Positions 1 to 10,463 of a DNA stretch of 64,000 nt are shown here, in pieces. The notes under the pieces were generated by a model. That model was not told the DNA's origin, did not search any database, and worked only from the letters and a program-made list of their open reading frames with translations. Made by a program: the position numbers and the translations under genes. Source of the DNA: Ariolimax columbianus (lineage: Eukaryota > Mollusca > Gastropoda > Stylommatophora > Arionidae); assembly GCA_036924085.1 (NCBI GenBank), contig JAVGWX010000003.1, forward strand, positions 114,971,264-115,035,263. Direction: 5' to 3'. Position 1 is the first letter of the stretch. Each line of letters starts with the position of its first letter.

Positions 1-1890
1 GGTGAAGTATCAGAAGAATCTGCTGGCTAGGGCTGTGTAGAATGGGTGACCGCATGCTTTCATAGTCTCAGCTATAATTTTATCTCTGTCTGGGGATTTT
101 CCTGTGGGCGTATTTTCTACAGCGCTTCGAATTTCAGAGGCCAATAAGGGTGGGGGTAATGTGGTTTTTGTTTTGGGTAGAGTGATGATTGGAATAGATC
201 GCTGTAGAAGATTTTAATAGCGTTCTCAATTTTCTGTCGTGACTTTACGCGCTTTCCGTCGGCAGTTTTCAGGCAGGGAATGACGTGTTTGTGTTCTCTA
301 ATATCCTGAGTCGTCCGTTTGATGCTTGTACTGGACTCTGCGGCTTCGATGATTCGTCTTCTTGAGAAAGAGGCACGGGCTTCTTCAACCTTCTGTCTGC
401 AGAGTTTACAAAGTGCGTTGAATGTTCTGTTGTTCGATGGTGTTCGGTCCATTTGGCGGTGTTGGGAGAGTAGAGCCTTAGTGCTTGTGGGGATGCGGCT
501 TGTAATGTGGTAATGTTCTGCGGTTTGGCTGGCCTTGTTTATCGCTAGTATAGTGCTTGTTATGCTTTCGTAGTCCTCGTCTATATACTGTATTGAATGT
601 TTCTTGGAGTGCGAGTGACTTTGCACACGTTACGTCTCAGATAGAGGCTGGTTGCCGTCGGGACTGGTATTTGTTCTTGCGCGCTTTGTTCAGATTAAAA
701 TGGAGACCAGTGAGCAGGAGGCGGTGATCGCTTCCTGTTGTGAAATGTGGGACTACTCTAATATCGGTAACGAATCGGTGGTTGGAAAGTTCGGGGTCGA
801 GTTCGTGGTGGTGTTCGTGGTGGTGTTCGTGGTGGTGTTTGTTGTGGTGTTCGTGGTGGTGCTCGTGGTGGTGTTTGTGGTGGTGTTTGTGGAGGTGTTG
901 GTGGTGGTGTTCGTGGTGGTGTTTGTGGTGGGGTTTGTGGTGGTGTTTGTGGTGGTGTTTGTGTTCGTGGTGGTGTTCGTGGTGGTGTTCGTGGTGGTAT
1001 TCGTGGTGGTGTTTGTGGTGGTGTTTGTGGAGGAGTTCATGGTGGGCTTCGTGGTGGTGTTCGTGGTGGTGTTCGTGGTGGTGTTCGTGGTGGTGTTCGT
1101 GGTAGTGTTCCTGGTGGTGTTCGTGGTAGTGTTCGTGGTGGTGTTTGTGGTGGTGTTCGTGGTGGTGTTCCTGGTGGTGTTCGTGAGGGTGTTCGTGGTG
1201 GTGTTTGTTGTGGTGTTCGTGGTGGTGTTCGTGGTGGTGTTTGTGGTGGTCATCGTGGTGGTGTTCGTGGTGGTGTTTGTGGTTGTGTTCCTGGTGGTGT
1301 TCGTTCTTGGGCCGGGGGGGGGGGGGGGTGGTGTCTGTTCTCCATATTTCCCAGACCAAACGTGGGAATTGAAGTCTCCTTTGACCAGTTTGTAGACATT
1401 CTCTGAGCGTGTCAATGAGCTGGATATAGAATTCGTTGTGCTCTTCCTCTTCTTTGTCTGCATTTGGGGCGTAGACTTAAATAATAGAGATAAAAAGCCC
1501 ACTGCTAATAGATAGTCCCAAGAAAGCAGCGGTGGTTGATGAAGCGTACGTCTTGTATTTGGCAAGTTACGTATGGCGGAACTATGAAGCCAACACCCCC
1601 AGACGTGCTGCCTGCTTTGCGCGCTCTCAAGTAAATTCCTGTTCCGTCGTGCCATTGTGCTGTCATTTGTTCTCTTCTTTTTGTCTTCTATAGGCCTATC
1701 ACATGGTATGTAAGACTGTCTGCATTACTGATGAGAGCACTGAGTTGTGCTGCCCAGCAGATGGAGCGACAGATGTATGTGCCGACTGAGAGATGTGGTA
1801 TCCGTGTTTGTTCTCTTGTCTTGTTTTCGTCTGGTCTTGGCGACCTGATGCCTTTGTGAGGTCGTTGTCTGCTGTCTGATCAGTCACGTT
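1..1890 (-). pseudogene. RTE-type LINE relic: endonuclease and start of RT
   Basis: Read on the minus strand this is a decayed non-LTR retrotransposon. Around 1640-1890 it shows an endonuclease start resembling the RTE family (a VGT-CRS stretch), with a stop where the catalytic QET motif should lie. Near 1560-1620 there is a GGVGFIV stretch, and at 690-760 a TGSDHRLL endonuclease end. The linker at 117-626 (IENAIKIFYSDLF) follows, and the RT entry motif (GKSPDRDKI) lies at 1-120, so the element continues past the window edge. Frame changes are visible near 626-637 and in the endonuclease start. A 12-bp minisatellite sits in the middle of the endonuclease. RTE assignment comes from motif similarity only; the element is inactive. 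Confidence 0.75.
784..1328. repeat. 12-bp minisatellite inside the LINE endonuclease, ending in a poly-G run
   Basis: About 44 imperfect copies of a 12-base unit (plus strand TTCGTGGTGGTG and variants with TTTG), followed by a run of about 15 G at 1314-1328. Because the period is a multiple of three, long open frames run through it on both strands: His-rich, Thr/Asn-rich or Val/Phe-rich. On the minus strand the His-rich frame joins the LINE endonuclease end directly. These frames follow from low complexity and are not evidence of a His-rich protein. Confidence 0.9.
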
Positions 1891-2734
1891 CGTTGGTGGG
1901 TTGTCGGGGGTTGAGGTCGTATTTGATTAAATTATCTGTAGTCGGTTGATTTAGTTTCTTCCTACCTGGCTGAGCTTCGACAGTGTTGGGTACGTTCGAG
2001 GTTGGCCTATCGATCCGGTATTTGTGTTCGATCTGTTCTTCTTTATTTTCCCCTTTCCCATCCTCGAGGCTACTTTCTTCGGATGTGCGTAAGAGTCCTG
2101 TTAAGGATTCTGAGATGTGATAGTGTTATAAATTCTCATATCATATCTAAGAAACCCTAATAGAACTCTAACCTGTCATGAATTTCGCGATATAAATGAC
2201 TCATTATAGATTCCCTTTTGAAGAACTAGTATAGTAAAATGGTAACCTTCTGCATTATTATAAATGTACACTTCAAACTCATTTTGAAATTGATATCAAT
2301 GTAAGTTTTGAAAAAGCAACTATATGCCACAATAACCACATCAAAAACTAATAGTGCGAATACGCCTATAACTATTAGACAGTTTAGCATGAATGACATT
2401 TACTGTTTTCCGCATTCGACAAAGTCCATAATTAGTGCACGGGAAAATCTAGAATTTGTATTTACTCAGTCTATTTTGAGGTTTAAATGTATATTTTTAA
2501 AACAGCATGTCTGTGTACCTTAAACATGTTAAAATAATGTCCAATTCACTGAGGTTGTTTTTAATATAGCGTAATGAATACAATTTTTCAAAATTCATCA
2601 AATTACACTGAGAAAAAAATATTTCTATAACGTCGTGGATATTCTAAGGCTGCTTGCGAAAAATTATTTGGATTTGACATGCACTTTAGTAGAAAATCGC
2701 TTCGAACCTTGTTTATGAATTAAAAGACGGACTA
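1891..2734. other. No gene recognised
   Basis: The right-hand part of 1891-2100 may be the 5' leader of the RTE relic. The rest is AT-rich, with short chance ORFs only (for example 2308-2523) and no recognisable motif. Confidence 0.6.
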
Positions 2735-3101
2735 TAGTCATATGCCAGGTAATGATTGTGGTAGCGATGCCCCGCTCTGGCCAGCTCTTCGCCCTTCTCA
2801 TTTCCTGAGACTCCGACATGACCAGGTATCTACCAGAGCACTACTTAACGCTATAAGAGATGAATAAATGGCCAGCTAATTTGCAGATGCTATTAACATC
2901 TAGAGACGTGCTGTTCTACAAAGGACTGAAGCGCAGATTTTGAGTCTGAGAAAATAATGATTTCTTCAGGTTGTACGGCACTACTTTCAAAATCTGAGAT
3001 TATTCGACATAAAGTGTTTTCTATTGCTATTATTTCTGCTTCGTAGTTGGAACAGGTCTCTCCGCAAGGGCTGTAGATGCAGGGGTGGCTTTCTTGGTGC
3101 A
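2735..3101 (-). pseudogene. LINE RNase H, C-terminal half (split by the 3115-10463 insertion)
   Basis: The minus strand encodes the second half of a LINE RNase H domain: SNYEAEIIAIENTL carries the catalytic Glu, IIIFSDSKSALQSF the next Asp, and near 2770-2830 there is IPGHVGVSGNEKGEELA. Stops and frame changes are present, so it is a relic. The N-terminal half lies at 10464-10700, beyond a 7.35-kb insertion, and the frame is the same on both sides of the duplicated target site. It resembles the RNase H at 12211-12760, not the one in the inserted LINE. Confidence 0.8.
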
Positions 3102-3114
3102 GGTTGTGGTATTT
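3102..3114. repeat. Target-site duplication, left copy
   Basis: GGTTGTGGTATTT, identical in all 13 bases to 10464-10476. It abuts the (GAA)n tail of the inserted LINE. The matching copy lies at the far end of the 5'ETS, not at the 5' end of the LINE. Confidence 0.92.
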
Positions 3115-3135
3115 CTTCTTCTTCTTCGTACGCAG

Positions 3136-5902
3136 TCAGACAGTAACCATTATTTTTTCGAAAAAAGCGGCGGTCATCCTGAGGCTCTCGCCACTGCCAT
3201 AGAGCTTGTCTTGCAGTTCCACTGGTAATGGCCACATCTGCTCTCTCTGATCCTCGTATGTCGGGCAGTTCTGCAGCAGATGTTCAGCGGTCATTTTACC
3301 AGTACCGCACGGGCATTCGTCGGTACACCCTATCTTATATTTGTTGAATAGGTGGTACCTCAGTCTGTTGTGGCCAGTGCGAAGTCTGAAGACAACGACC
3401 TGCTCTCTTCGGTTCAACTGGTAATAGGCATCGTTTTTGGTGTAACCAGTATGTTCGGTTTCCCATTTGGTCATGTATCTGGCTTTGATAAGCCGTTTTG
3501 ACTCTTCGTACGTCATATTGGTATCTGTTTGTGGTAGTCTTGCACCTTCTTTTGCCAGTCTGTCTGCCTCCTCGTTGCCTTGGATGTTGCAGTGTGACGG
3601 AACCCACTGTACCACTACCCTTTTTGGTGCGGACTGCTGGCACAGTTTGCAGAGTGCTGCTCTTAAGTCATTGAGCTCAGTGTTTTTCTGGCTTTTTAGC
3701 GCTGTGACTACGGTGAGAGCATCTGTCAGCAGGACTATATGGCTCTCATTTTCACTGTGTGTCACCATTTCTTCCACTGCCGCCCTCAGTGCCTCTGCCT
3801 CCGCTCTGAAATTGCTTGTGTACTTACCAGTAGCGAATGACAGTGTTATTTTTCTGCCATTTGGTAGGTTCAGGAATGCTCCTGCCCCTCCGTTCTGTGT
3901 AGTGTTTGTTACAGAACCGTCGGTGTATGCATGGGTCCAGTCCATGCTTGGGTAGCTCTTATTTATGAAGCTTAGGGTAGTATCTCTCCTTTCTTTTTCA
4001 GTCTGGCAGTTTTTGTTTGCAATACCTGGTATATTTTCTACCACCTCTGGAAATATATCCTGCCTCCAGGTAGGTTTTCGTACAGTAGTGATGGGTTTTG
4101 GTGTTGTTAGTGCGTTTATGGGATCTTCGTGCATCTTTGCTTTGGCTATTTCTGCAAAGTTTCTCCGCTTTAGTTTCCCATTTCCCAAATTAATTAGTCT
4201 CTGGTGCATTGGATGGTCAGTCAGTCTTCGGAGTTTCTCTGACTGCAGCTGGGCTCTGCAGTCTCTTCTATCGGTCATGGATTGCAGTTTTGTAATCTTT
4301 TCAAGTTCTACAATTGGCGTTGACTTCATGCCACCTGTTATAATTCTCATGGCTTGGTTTTGAAGTTTGTTAACTTTATCGAAGTTCGCCTTCGCTGCTG
4401 TTGTCCATGCCGCAATGCCATACTCGAGAACTGGTCTCACTCTTCCAGTGTACAGTTTCTTTAGCATACCTTCGTCTGCTCCCCAGCTTGTGCCAGCAAG
4501 TTTCCTCATGATTGCCATTCTTTCTCTGGCTTTCATTCGGTTTCTCTCAATCTGACTTTTCCATGTCATGCGCCGATCAAATGTCACTCCCAGATAGGTT
4601 GGGTTGTCGTTTGGCTGCAGGATTTTGCCATTTAGACTTAATTTGGTACTTTGGGGTTTTAATGAAAGCGAAAATATTGTGCATGTGGTTTTCTCCTCGT
4701 TTATTTTGACCAGCCATGAGTTCGCCCACTCTTCCAGCGATGTTAGGGCCGTCTGCATCCGATTTCTTGCTATGGTGAGATTCTTTTCAGAGGTCCACAT
4801 AGCCAGATCGTCTGCAAACATTGAGCTATGGACTCTTCTTGGTATATTCTCTGTGATATCGTTTATATATACCAGGAAGAGTGTGGGTGACAATACTTCC
4901 CCTTGGGGTACTCCCTGCTCGAGTGTCACCTTTTTGCTCATCTGCCCTTGTACTTGGACTCTGGCCATTCTTTGTTTGAGGTAGTGGTTGATCCACTTGT
5001 ACATCTTCCCACAGACATCACTTCTTCTTAGCTTGACTCTAAGTCCGTCCTTCCAGACTTTGTCAAATGCCTTTTCCAGATCCACCCAAACAGCTACTGT
5101 GTGTTTCTGTGCCTGGTAGGCATCTTCTATCTCCTGGGCTATGAGGATGACCTGGTCCTCAGTGGATCTGTGCTGTCTAAAGCCGGCTTGCTGTGGAATT
5201 AATTTTTCGTTTTTCTTCCAGATGCCACATCAGTCTGGTGTTTATCATCCGTTCCATCAGCTTGCCGACACAGCTCAGTAGGCTGATGGGCCTGTATCCA
5301 TTTGGATCTGTTTTATCCTTTCCTGTTTTTGGTACTGGTACCAGTATTGCGTCTTTCCATGCCTGGGGTACAATACCCCTTTTCCAGCTTTGGTTCAGGA
5401 CTGATAGTAATTTCCTCTTCGCTGTTTGGCCCAGCCCCATCAGCATTTCGTTTGTGATCCCGTCTTTTCCGGGAGATTTCCTTTTCTTTAGTGTTCTCAT
5501 AGTCTCTTCCATTTCGCGCATTGTTAGTTTGGCCATCATGTGCTCTTCAGGAGCCGTATTTATGTTTTCGTATCCCTTTAGCTCTTCGCTAATGTATGTA
5601 TGCTTATCTGCAGGGACCTCGATGTGGTTTGCTCTGGCATAGTGATCGACAAAGGCGTTAGCGGCTTTCTTACCTGTGATCAAGTTCTCGCCTTGCTTGA
5701 TAGTAATTTGTTTATTTGACGGGGTTTCGTCGTTCATGGCTCTGACTAGCTTCCATAGCTTTTTCCCGTCTTTGTCCAGGTTTAGACTTTCCGTTTTATT
5801 TTTCCAGCTTTCTCTTGCTGTTTGCCTGAGAGTGTGTTTGTACTTCGTCGCGGCGGCTATGAGGGCGATGTTTGCCTCCATGGATTTTTCTCGCTCTGCC
5901 AT
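3136..5902 (-). pseudogene. LINE RT, RNase H and C-terminal Cys/His motif (frameshifted)
   Basis: Two overlapping frames form one ancestral ORF: 5902-5177 (linker, RT entry motif KSPGKDGIT, GYRPISLLS) and 5085-3136. The sequence between them (QAGFRQHRSTEDQVIL) reads in the downstream frame, so a one-base shift lies near 5200. In the 649-residue C-terminal frame, LEKAFD is followed by VPQGEVLSPTLF and the catalytic FADD at residues 90-93. RNase H catalytic positions are at about Asp389, Glu429, Asp455 and Asp508. A Cys/His motif (C591, C593, H602, C607) follows. Only a few disabling changes are visible, which suggests a young copy. Confidence 0.88.
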
Positions 5903-5916
5903 GTTCCTAGCATTTG

Positions 5917-7023
5917 TTACTCATCATTCCAGTAGGGCTTATAGTTTTTCCTAGCTCCTCTTGGGATGGTTTCAGTGGCGGCTTGCATTATTGCCTTGCT
6001 TAGGCTCTCTACCATGGGCTTCATTTTTGAGTGTCGTGTGTTGATGGTTTCACACAGCCCATCTGTCAGGATTGCAAATCTGTCCCAGTCGGCTCGTTTG
6101 TAATTCCAACGTGGGAGCGGTTTTGTTTCCTGTGGGCCTACTTCCATGTCAATGGTTAGTCTGATCGGCCTGTGGTCGCTACCTGCCAGTTGGTTTAGCA
6201 CCTGGCGGTCTATTTTATGGTGTATGTCCTGTGTGGAGAAGGCCAAATCTGGAGTCGAGGTGGTATGCCATGTTCTTGAATGGAAGCTAGGGCTATCCTC
6301 CGGCCTATTGATTAGGGAGAGATTTGCATCTATCTCCCAATCTTCCACTTCGTCACCTCTGCTGTCTGTGTCAGAGTATCCCCATCTCTCCGAGTGGCTG
6401 TTGAAATCTCCAACTACTATGCAGTTGGAGTCTCTGACCTCCATACTCGAGAGCGATAGGTCTCTATTTGGTGGTCCGTACAGATTGAAAATGCGGAGCT
6501 TCGTCTCTTGGGCCATTATGTCAACTCCTACAATTTCTGCTTGTCCGGTGTGATTGACAGATACCGCGCTACTCGGTATGCAGTTTCTGGTCAGTATCAG
6601 GACCCCTCCTTTGTGGCCTTCTCTATCTAGACGGAAGGTCTGGTATCCTCTGATTGAGAATTTATGGTTATTGTTGAGGTGCGTTTCCTGGATACATGCC
6701 ACGTCAATCTTACCTTCATGCAGGTGGTGTGTTAGGGAAAGTTTTTTGTTAATGACTCCCTCCGCATTCCACTGTAGTATTTTGAGGGTCTTGAGGTTTT
6801 GGCCAATAGAAGTTGCCCCATGGCCATGTGCCTTGACTCCACGACACATGGGTGGGTGACCACCAGTAGTCAAGGGTGGGCCCCTTCGAGGCGTGAGGCC
6901 CGGCACTATCGCTGCCTGGCGGGACTCCGCAGGATGAGCGCCATGCGTTTTTCTGATAGGTTGTACTGCCATCATACTGCGATTTACGTTGCACTGTTTT
7001 GTTAGGCTTGCGGCCCCGTGCAT
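5917..7023 (-). pseudogene. APE-type endonuclease domain of the LINE
   Basis: A 368-residue open frame. The endonuclease begins near residue 80 with LKILQWNAEG (Asn86). It continues with IQETHL (Glu113), GDFNSH (Asp206, Asn208), TPDLAF (Asp259) and GSDHRP (Asp283, His284), the expected metal-binding and catalytic positions of target-nicking APE endonucleases. It ends at a stop right after YWNDE, where related elements read on into the RT linker, so a nonsense change and a nearby frameshift separate it from the RT frame. The first 75 residues have no recognised domain and may not be coding. The domain itself looks intact. Confidence 0.85.
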
Positions 7024-8204
7024 CCGATTTCAACAGGCGTTTCTGTAGGGATGCCCTCCTTAGCCTTTGGCTGTCCCCAGCCTATCTGCAAGGCAGCAGT
7101 TGTTTATGATCAGAGTTGTCTCTCTTATGGAAGTTGTCTTACTAGACTATCGAGTCTTCACTACTCGTGTCTATAGGGTGCAATGATGACATGTGAGATG
7201 ATATATGAGATGGACTGGTTTACCCGGAAGAGAGGCAGTCCAGTGTGTCTGTATCCCAGGATCGTCACGTCCTGCCAGAAACGTAGCATTTGCATGTGAG
7301 TGGGGTATCTCTTTTTCCTTTTATTTTCTTGGCTTCTATGCAGGGATGGTACGCCTAGCATTCCCCGCCACCTGGGGTGTTGACACGGTGGGGCAGGTGT
7401 GCAATGTCCGCTGGTCTGCATCTCTTCTGCGTCCAGCATGATAGTTATATGGCTGATAACGTACAGAGGTAGATATCGTAGCCGGAGTGCATTTAGCCAG
7501 AGGACAAGCCTGGTAATGTCACAGAGATGTTGTTCGCCTGGTGTGCGGACAACTCTCATGGTCAGTGGTTGAGTCTTGACAGTTTACAGTGAGGTGGCTG
7601 CTCTACTGTTTTCGACACCCCGACCAGGTACTAAGTCTTTGGTTGGTGGTTTCGCACCCAATCGCCGTATAAGGTTGGTATCAAGCAGTTGTCCGCCCGC
7701 TTTGATTGGCGGACGGCAAGGACCTCTTACTGTGGCTCTACCTGATAGGGCTGGGGCGCAAGCCCCAGGTCCCGAGCATGTAGGAGCCTCCCATTGCAGT
7801 GGTGCTGAGATTTTGGGCGGGATTGCGGCTTACAAGGGTAGCCTCGCGCCCTTGGCTTATCAGCCTGGTACGTGAACCAAAGTGTCTGCGGCTCCTCTCG
7901 ATTTGAGCTGGTTTTCCGTAGCAACGCCCTGTCATTTGTAGGGTAAAACTGACCTGTCTTCAGATGATCTATTTCCAGCACCGGTTCACTATTTGGTCAG
8001 ACGAATTTATTGAGGGCTTTTGTTTGTCAATGACCAGGTATTTGAAATCTGCGGTTTCTGCGGAGTTAAACACGATTTCCGTAGCGTTCTTTCATTTGAG
8101 TGTTTGAGAGCTGACTTGTCATCCGTGAGTCTAATACCAGCGTACGTTCATTATTAGACCCAAACGGCAGTGCTCTCGATTTGTCAGTTGTTCTACAGTA
8201 TTGG
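7024..8204 (-). promoter_or_regulatory. LINE 5' leader
   Basis: Noncoding leader upstream of the endonuclease frame. It aligns over about 1 kb with 19480-20700, which fixes it as part of the element. Its distal part (about 7860-8200) contains diverged copies of a roughly 170-bp monomer carrying a GTCTAATACCAGCAC...TATTAGACCC core. Tandem 5' monomers often act as promoters in other LINE families; that function is inferred here. Short ORFs inside (such as 7161-7559) have no recognised domain. Confidence 0.7.
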
Positions 8205-8576
8205 CGTGTTCAGTCAAATTAAGCCGCAGGTTCCACACCTGGTGGTGCCCTTCCGTCAATTCCCTTAGCGAGACAATCAAGTTTCTTAGGGGGTAGCCCC
8301 AGATTTTCGAGGGTCTAATTCCAGCACATGTTCTCTATTAGACCCCACGAAGGTGTACTTTTTGATAGTCATTCTGCATTATTGGCGTGTTAAGTTAATT
8401 TAAGCCTCAGGCTCCACTCCTGATAGTGCTCTTCCGTCAATTCCTTTTTCAGAACACTGGATGCAGACCAAACCGGGCCACAGGGGGCATAGCCCCAGAT
8501 TTCTGAGGGTCTAAATCCAGCACCAGTTCCATATTAGACCCCAGAAGAGTGGTCTCGGCATGTCAATCATTTCAGT
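8205..8576 (-). repeat. Tandem monomers made of 18S fragment plus LINE 5' sequence
   Basis: Two extra copies of a roughly 62-base 18S segment lie inside the LINE leader at 8205-8267 and 8385-8447. Both cover the GGAATTGACGGAAGGGCACC region and both end at the AACACG where the LINE joins the main 18S copy. Between them are LINE 5' segments with the GGGTCTAA...TTAGACCC core, starting near 8127, 8311 and 8507, so the period is about 184-196 bp. The innermost copies are the most diverged. The LINE/18S junction itself has therefore been tandemly duplicated at least twice. Confidence 0.8.
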
Positions 8577-8621
8577 GTTTCCCGTGTTGAGTCAAATTAA
8601 GCCGCAGGCTCCACTCCTGGG

Positions 8622-8654
<33 letters not shown>

Positions 8655-9821
8655 TTTGCAACCATACTTCCCCCGGAACCCAAACACTTTGGTTTCCCGG
8701 AAGCTGTCCGCAGAGTCATCGATGCAACTCCTGCGGATCACTAGTCGGCAAGGTTTATGGTCAGAACTACGACGGTATCTGATCGTCTTCGCGCCTCTGA
8801 CTTTCGTTCTTGATTAATGAAAACATTCTTGACAAATGCTTTAGCAGTAGCTCGTCTTGTGGCGATCCAAGAATTTCACCTCTAACGCCGCAATACGAAT
8901 GCCCCCGTTTGTCCCTGTTAATCATTACCTCCAGTTCCGAAAACCAACAAAATAGAACCGAGGTCCTATTCCATTATTCCATGCACCATTATTCAGGCAG
9001 CCGAGGCCTGCTTTGAACACTCTAATTTTTTCAAAGTAAACGCGCCGGCCACCCAGGACGCTCAGCGAAGAGCACCCGTGGGAGAGAGCCGGCAGACGGT
9101 AGGGCAGGAGACAACGGGCAGTGAACCGGCGAGAGCCGGACCGCCCGCCTTCGCCTGAGATCCAACTACGAGCTTTTTAACTGCAACAACTTTAATATAC
9201 GCTATTGGAGCTGGAATTACCGCGGCTGCTGGCACCAGACTTGCCCTCCAATAGATCCTCGTTAAAGGGTTTAAAGTGTACTCATTCCAATTACGGGGCC
9301 TCGAAAGAGTCCCGTATTGTTATTTTTTGTCACTACCTCCCCGTGCCGGGAGTGGGTAAGTTGCGCGCCTGCTGCCTTCCTTGGATGTGGTAGCCGTTTC
9401 TCATGCTCCCTCTCCGGAATCGAACCCTGATTCCCCGTTACCCGTTACAAACATGGTAGGCATGTCACGTACCATCGACATTTGATAGGGCAGACATTTG
9501 AAAGATTAGTCGCCGGCACATGAGGCCATGCGATCAGCACAAAGTTATCCAGAGTCACCAGTGGGGACGCCGCAACCCCGCGAGGGGAAACGACGATTGG
9601 TTTTGAACTAATAAAAGCGCTCTTTCCGCGAGGGTCGGAGCTTGGTAAGCATGTATTAGCTCTAGAATTGCCACAGTTATCCAAGTAGGATCGTGTCATC
9701 TAAGGAACCTCGACTGATTTAATGAGCCATTCGCGGTTTCACCGTGAGACAGTGTGAACTTAGACATGCATGGCTTAATCTTTGAGACAAGCATATGACT
9801 ACTGGCAGGATCAACCAGATA
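8577..9821 (-). rRNA. 18S rRNA pseudogene, 5' two thirds
   Basis: Minus strand begins at TATCTGGTTGATCCTGCCAG (9821) and runs through GTGCCAGCAGCCGCGGTAA, the V4 region and CAGATACCGTCGTAGTTCTG to AACACGGGAAAC, where the LINE starts. The last third of 18S is absent. Several changes hit near-universally conserved positions: GCGCGCAACTTACC where AAATTACC is expected, CATAAACCTTGCC where AAACGATGCC is expected, and AAAGTGTTTGG where AAAGTCTTTGG is expected. This fits a non-functional retrocopy rather than a working rDNA unit. Confidence 0.93.
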
Positions 9822-10463
9822 TCTGTCGGAGACGTACGTACAGCACACACCGGTCGGCGGAGGAAGGGTGTGTAAAAAGCCTCGCTGGGACGACGGCCGC
9901 TGGGACCGACTGACGGGACGGACGGACGGACGGTTTGTTCCACCCGTCCCTCACTCCGTCGACCTAGGACCGCCTGACAGGGGCCTCCCACACGCACCAG
10001 ACGACCGACCGACCGGGCTTGCTCGAGGAGGGATGGCAGCGCTCTGTGCAGAACGGATCCCAACGACCTCGGCGATGCATTTCACTGGGACTAGGAGACA
10101 ATTTGGCCTGCCGGCCTGCCCTTCTCCGTAGGAGAACGCAGGGCCTCGAGGCAACGATTCCTGCTTTCCATTTGCCGGTCACAAGCTCTTTGCGAGAGTC
10201 GGACCACCAGCGAGACGTACTGTCGAGCTCTGCTATAAGCCTTAGATAAATCACCACGGACGGACCACGTTTCCTGATACGGACCAGACTAACGCACCTC
10301 GGTGGAGGAGCCGCTACAACAAACCGCACCCAATTCGCTCTACGGGGAAAGGCAGGCGAGCGTTTTCCGCAAGCCCGCGCTATCGCTCCGCCTGGCGGGA
10401 CTGAGATCGCTTTACGAACACTGGTTAAAATTGAGTCGCTGCGGCGAGACAACTACCCCAGAT
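9822..10463 (-). other. 5' external transcribed spacer of rDNA (retrocopy)
   Basis: GC-rich sequence directly upstream of the mature 18S 5' end. It is colinear with 50931-51411, which lies upstream of a second 18S fragment. The copy here carries about 160 extra bases (roughly 9845-10030) that the other lacks. Both copies start with ATCTGGGG on the minus strand and diverge completely beyond it. Short GC-rich ORFs in this stretch are chance. Confidence 0.85.
10456..10463 (-). promoter_or_regulatory. Inferred 5' end of pre-rRNA (RNA polymerase I start)
   Basis: The chimeric retrocopy starts at ATCTGGGG directly against its TSD, and the second ETS copy loses similarity at the same motif (51411). 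Two independent copies sharing a 5' end suggests that this is where the source transcript begins. This is inference from copy boundaries, not from a recognised promoter. Confidence 0.6.

Larger units (their letters stand above)
3115..8576 (-). mobile_element. Near-complete LINE, I-superfamily (Nimb-like), (GAA)n tail
   Basis: About 5.5 kb. It holds a roughly 1.55-kb leader, an APE-type endonuclease, RT, RNase H and a C-terminal Cys/His motif, and ends in CTGCGTACGAAGAAGAAG. The 5' boundary (minus strand CTGAAATGATTGACA) is supported because the same end occurs next to a TSD in the internally deleted copy at 19442-20703. Endonuclease plus RNase H places it in the I superfamily in the broad sense; Nimb-like is a guess from the C-terminal motif. 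No gag-like first ORF was found. Related fragments lie at 13554-14086, 41454-41517, 48433-48673 and 49036-50709, so the family was recently active. Confidence 0.85.
3115..10463 (-). mobile_element. Chimeric retrocopy: 5'ETS + 18S (5' two thirds) + LINE
   Basis: Minus-strand order is 5'ETS (10463-9822), 18S rRNA from its mature 5' end to the conserved AACACGGGAAAC segment (9821-8577), LINE 5' end with monomer-like repeats (8576-7024), endonuclease, RT and RNase H, and a (GAA)n tail at 3115-3135. The whole 7349-bp block is bounded by a perfect 13-bp direct repeat and splits an older RNase H gene whose frame is continuous across it. No 18S sequence follows the LINE tail, so this is not an rDNA unit in place. 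I infer that a LINE resident in 18S rDNA was co-transcribed from the rRNA promoter and the chimeric RNA was reverse transcribed here. Confidence 0.85.

Noticed and set aside
1314..1328. Homopolymer G runs (also about 15342-15367) as biological signals
   Set aside because: Such runs are common sequencing or assembly weak points; noted only as part of repeats.
637..1655. Long His-rich, Thr/Asn-rich and Val/Phe-rich ORFs
   Set aside because: They are a 12-bp minisatellite read in several frames of both strands; no protein-level evidence.
8577..10463. Functional rDNA unit
   Set aside because: Only the first two thirds of 18S are present, conserved positions are mutated, no 5.8S or 28S follows, and the block lies within a TSD inside another element.
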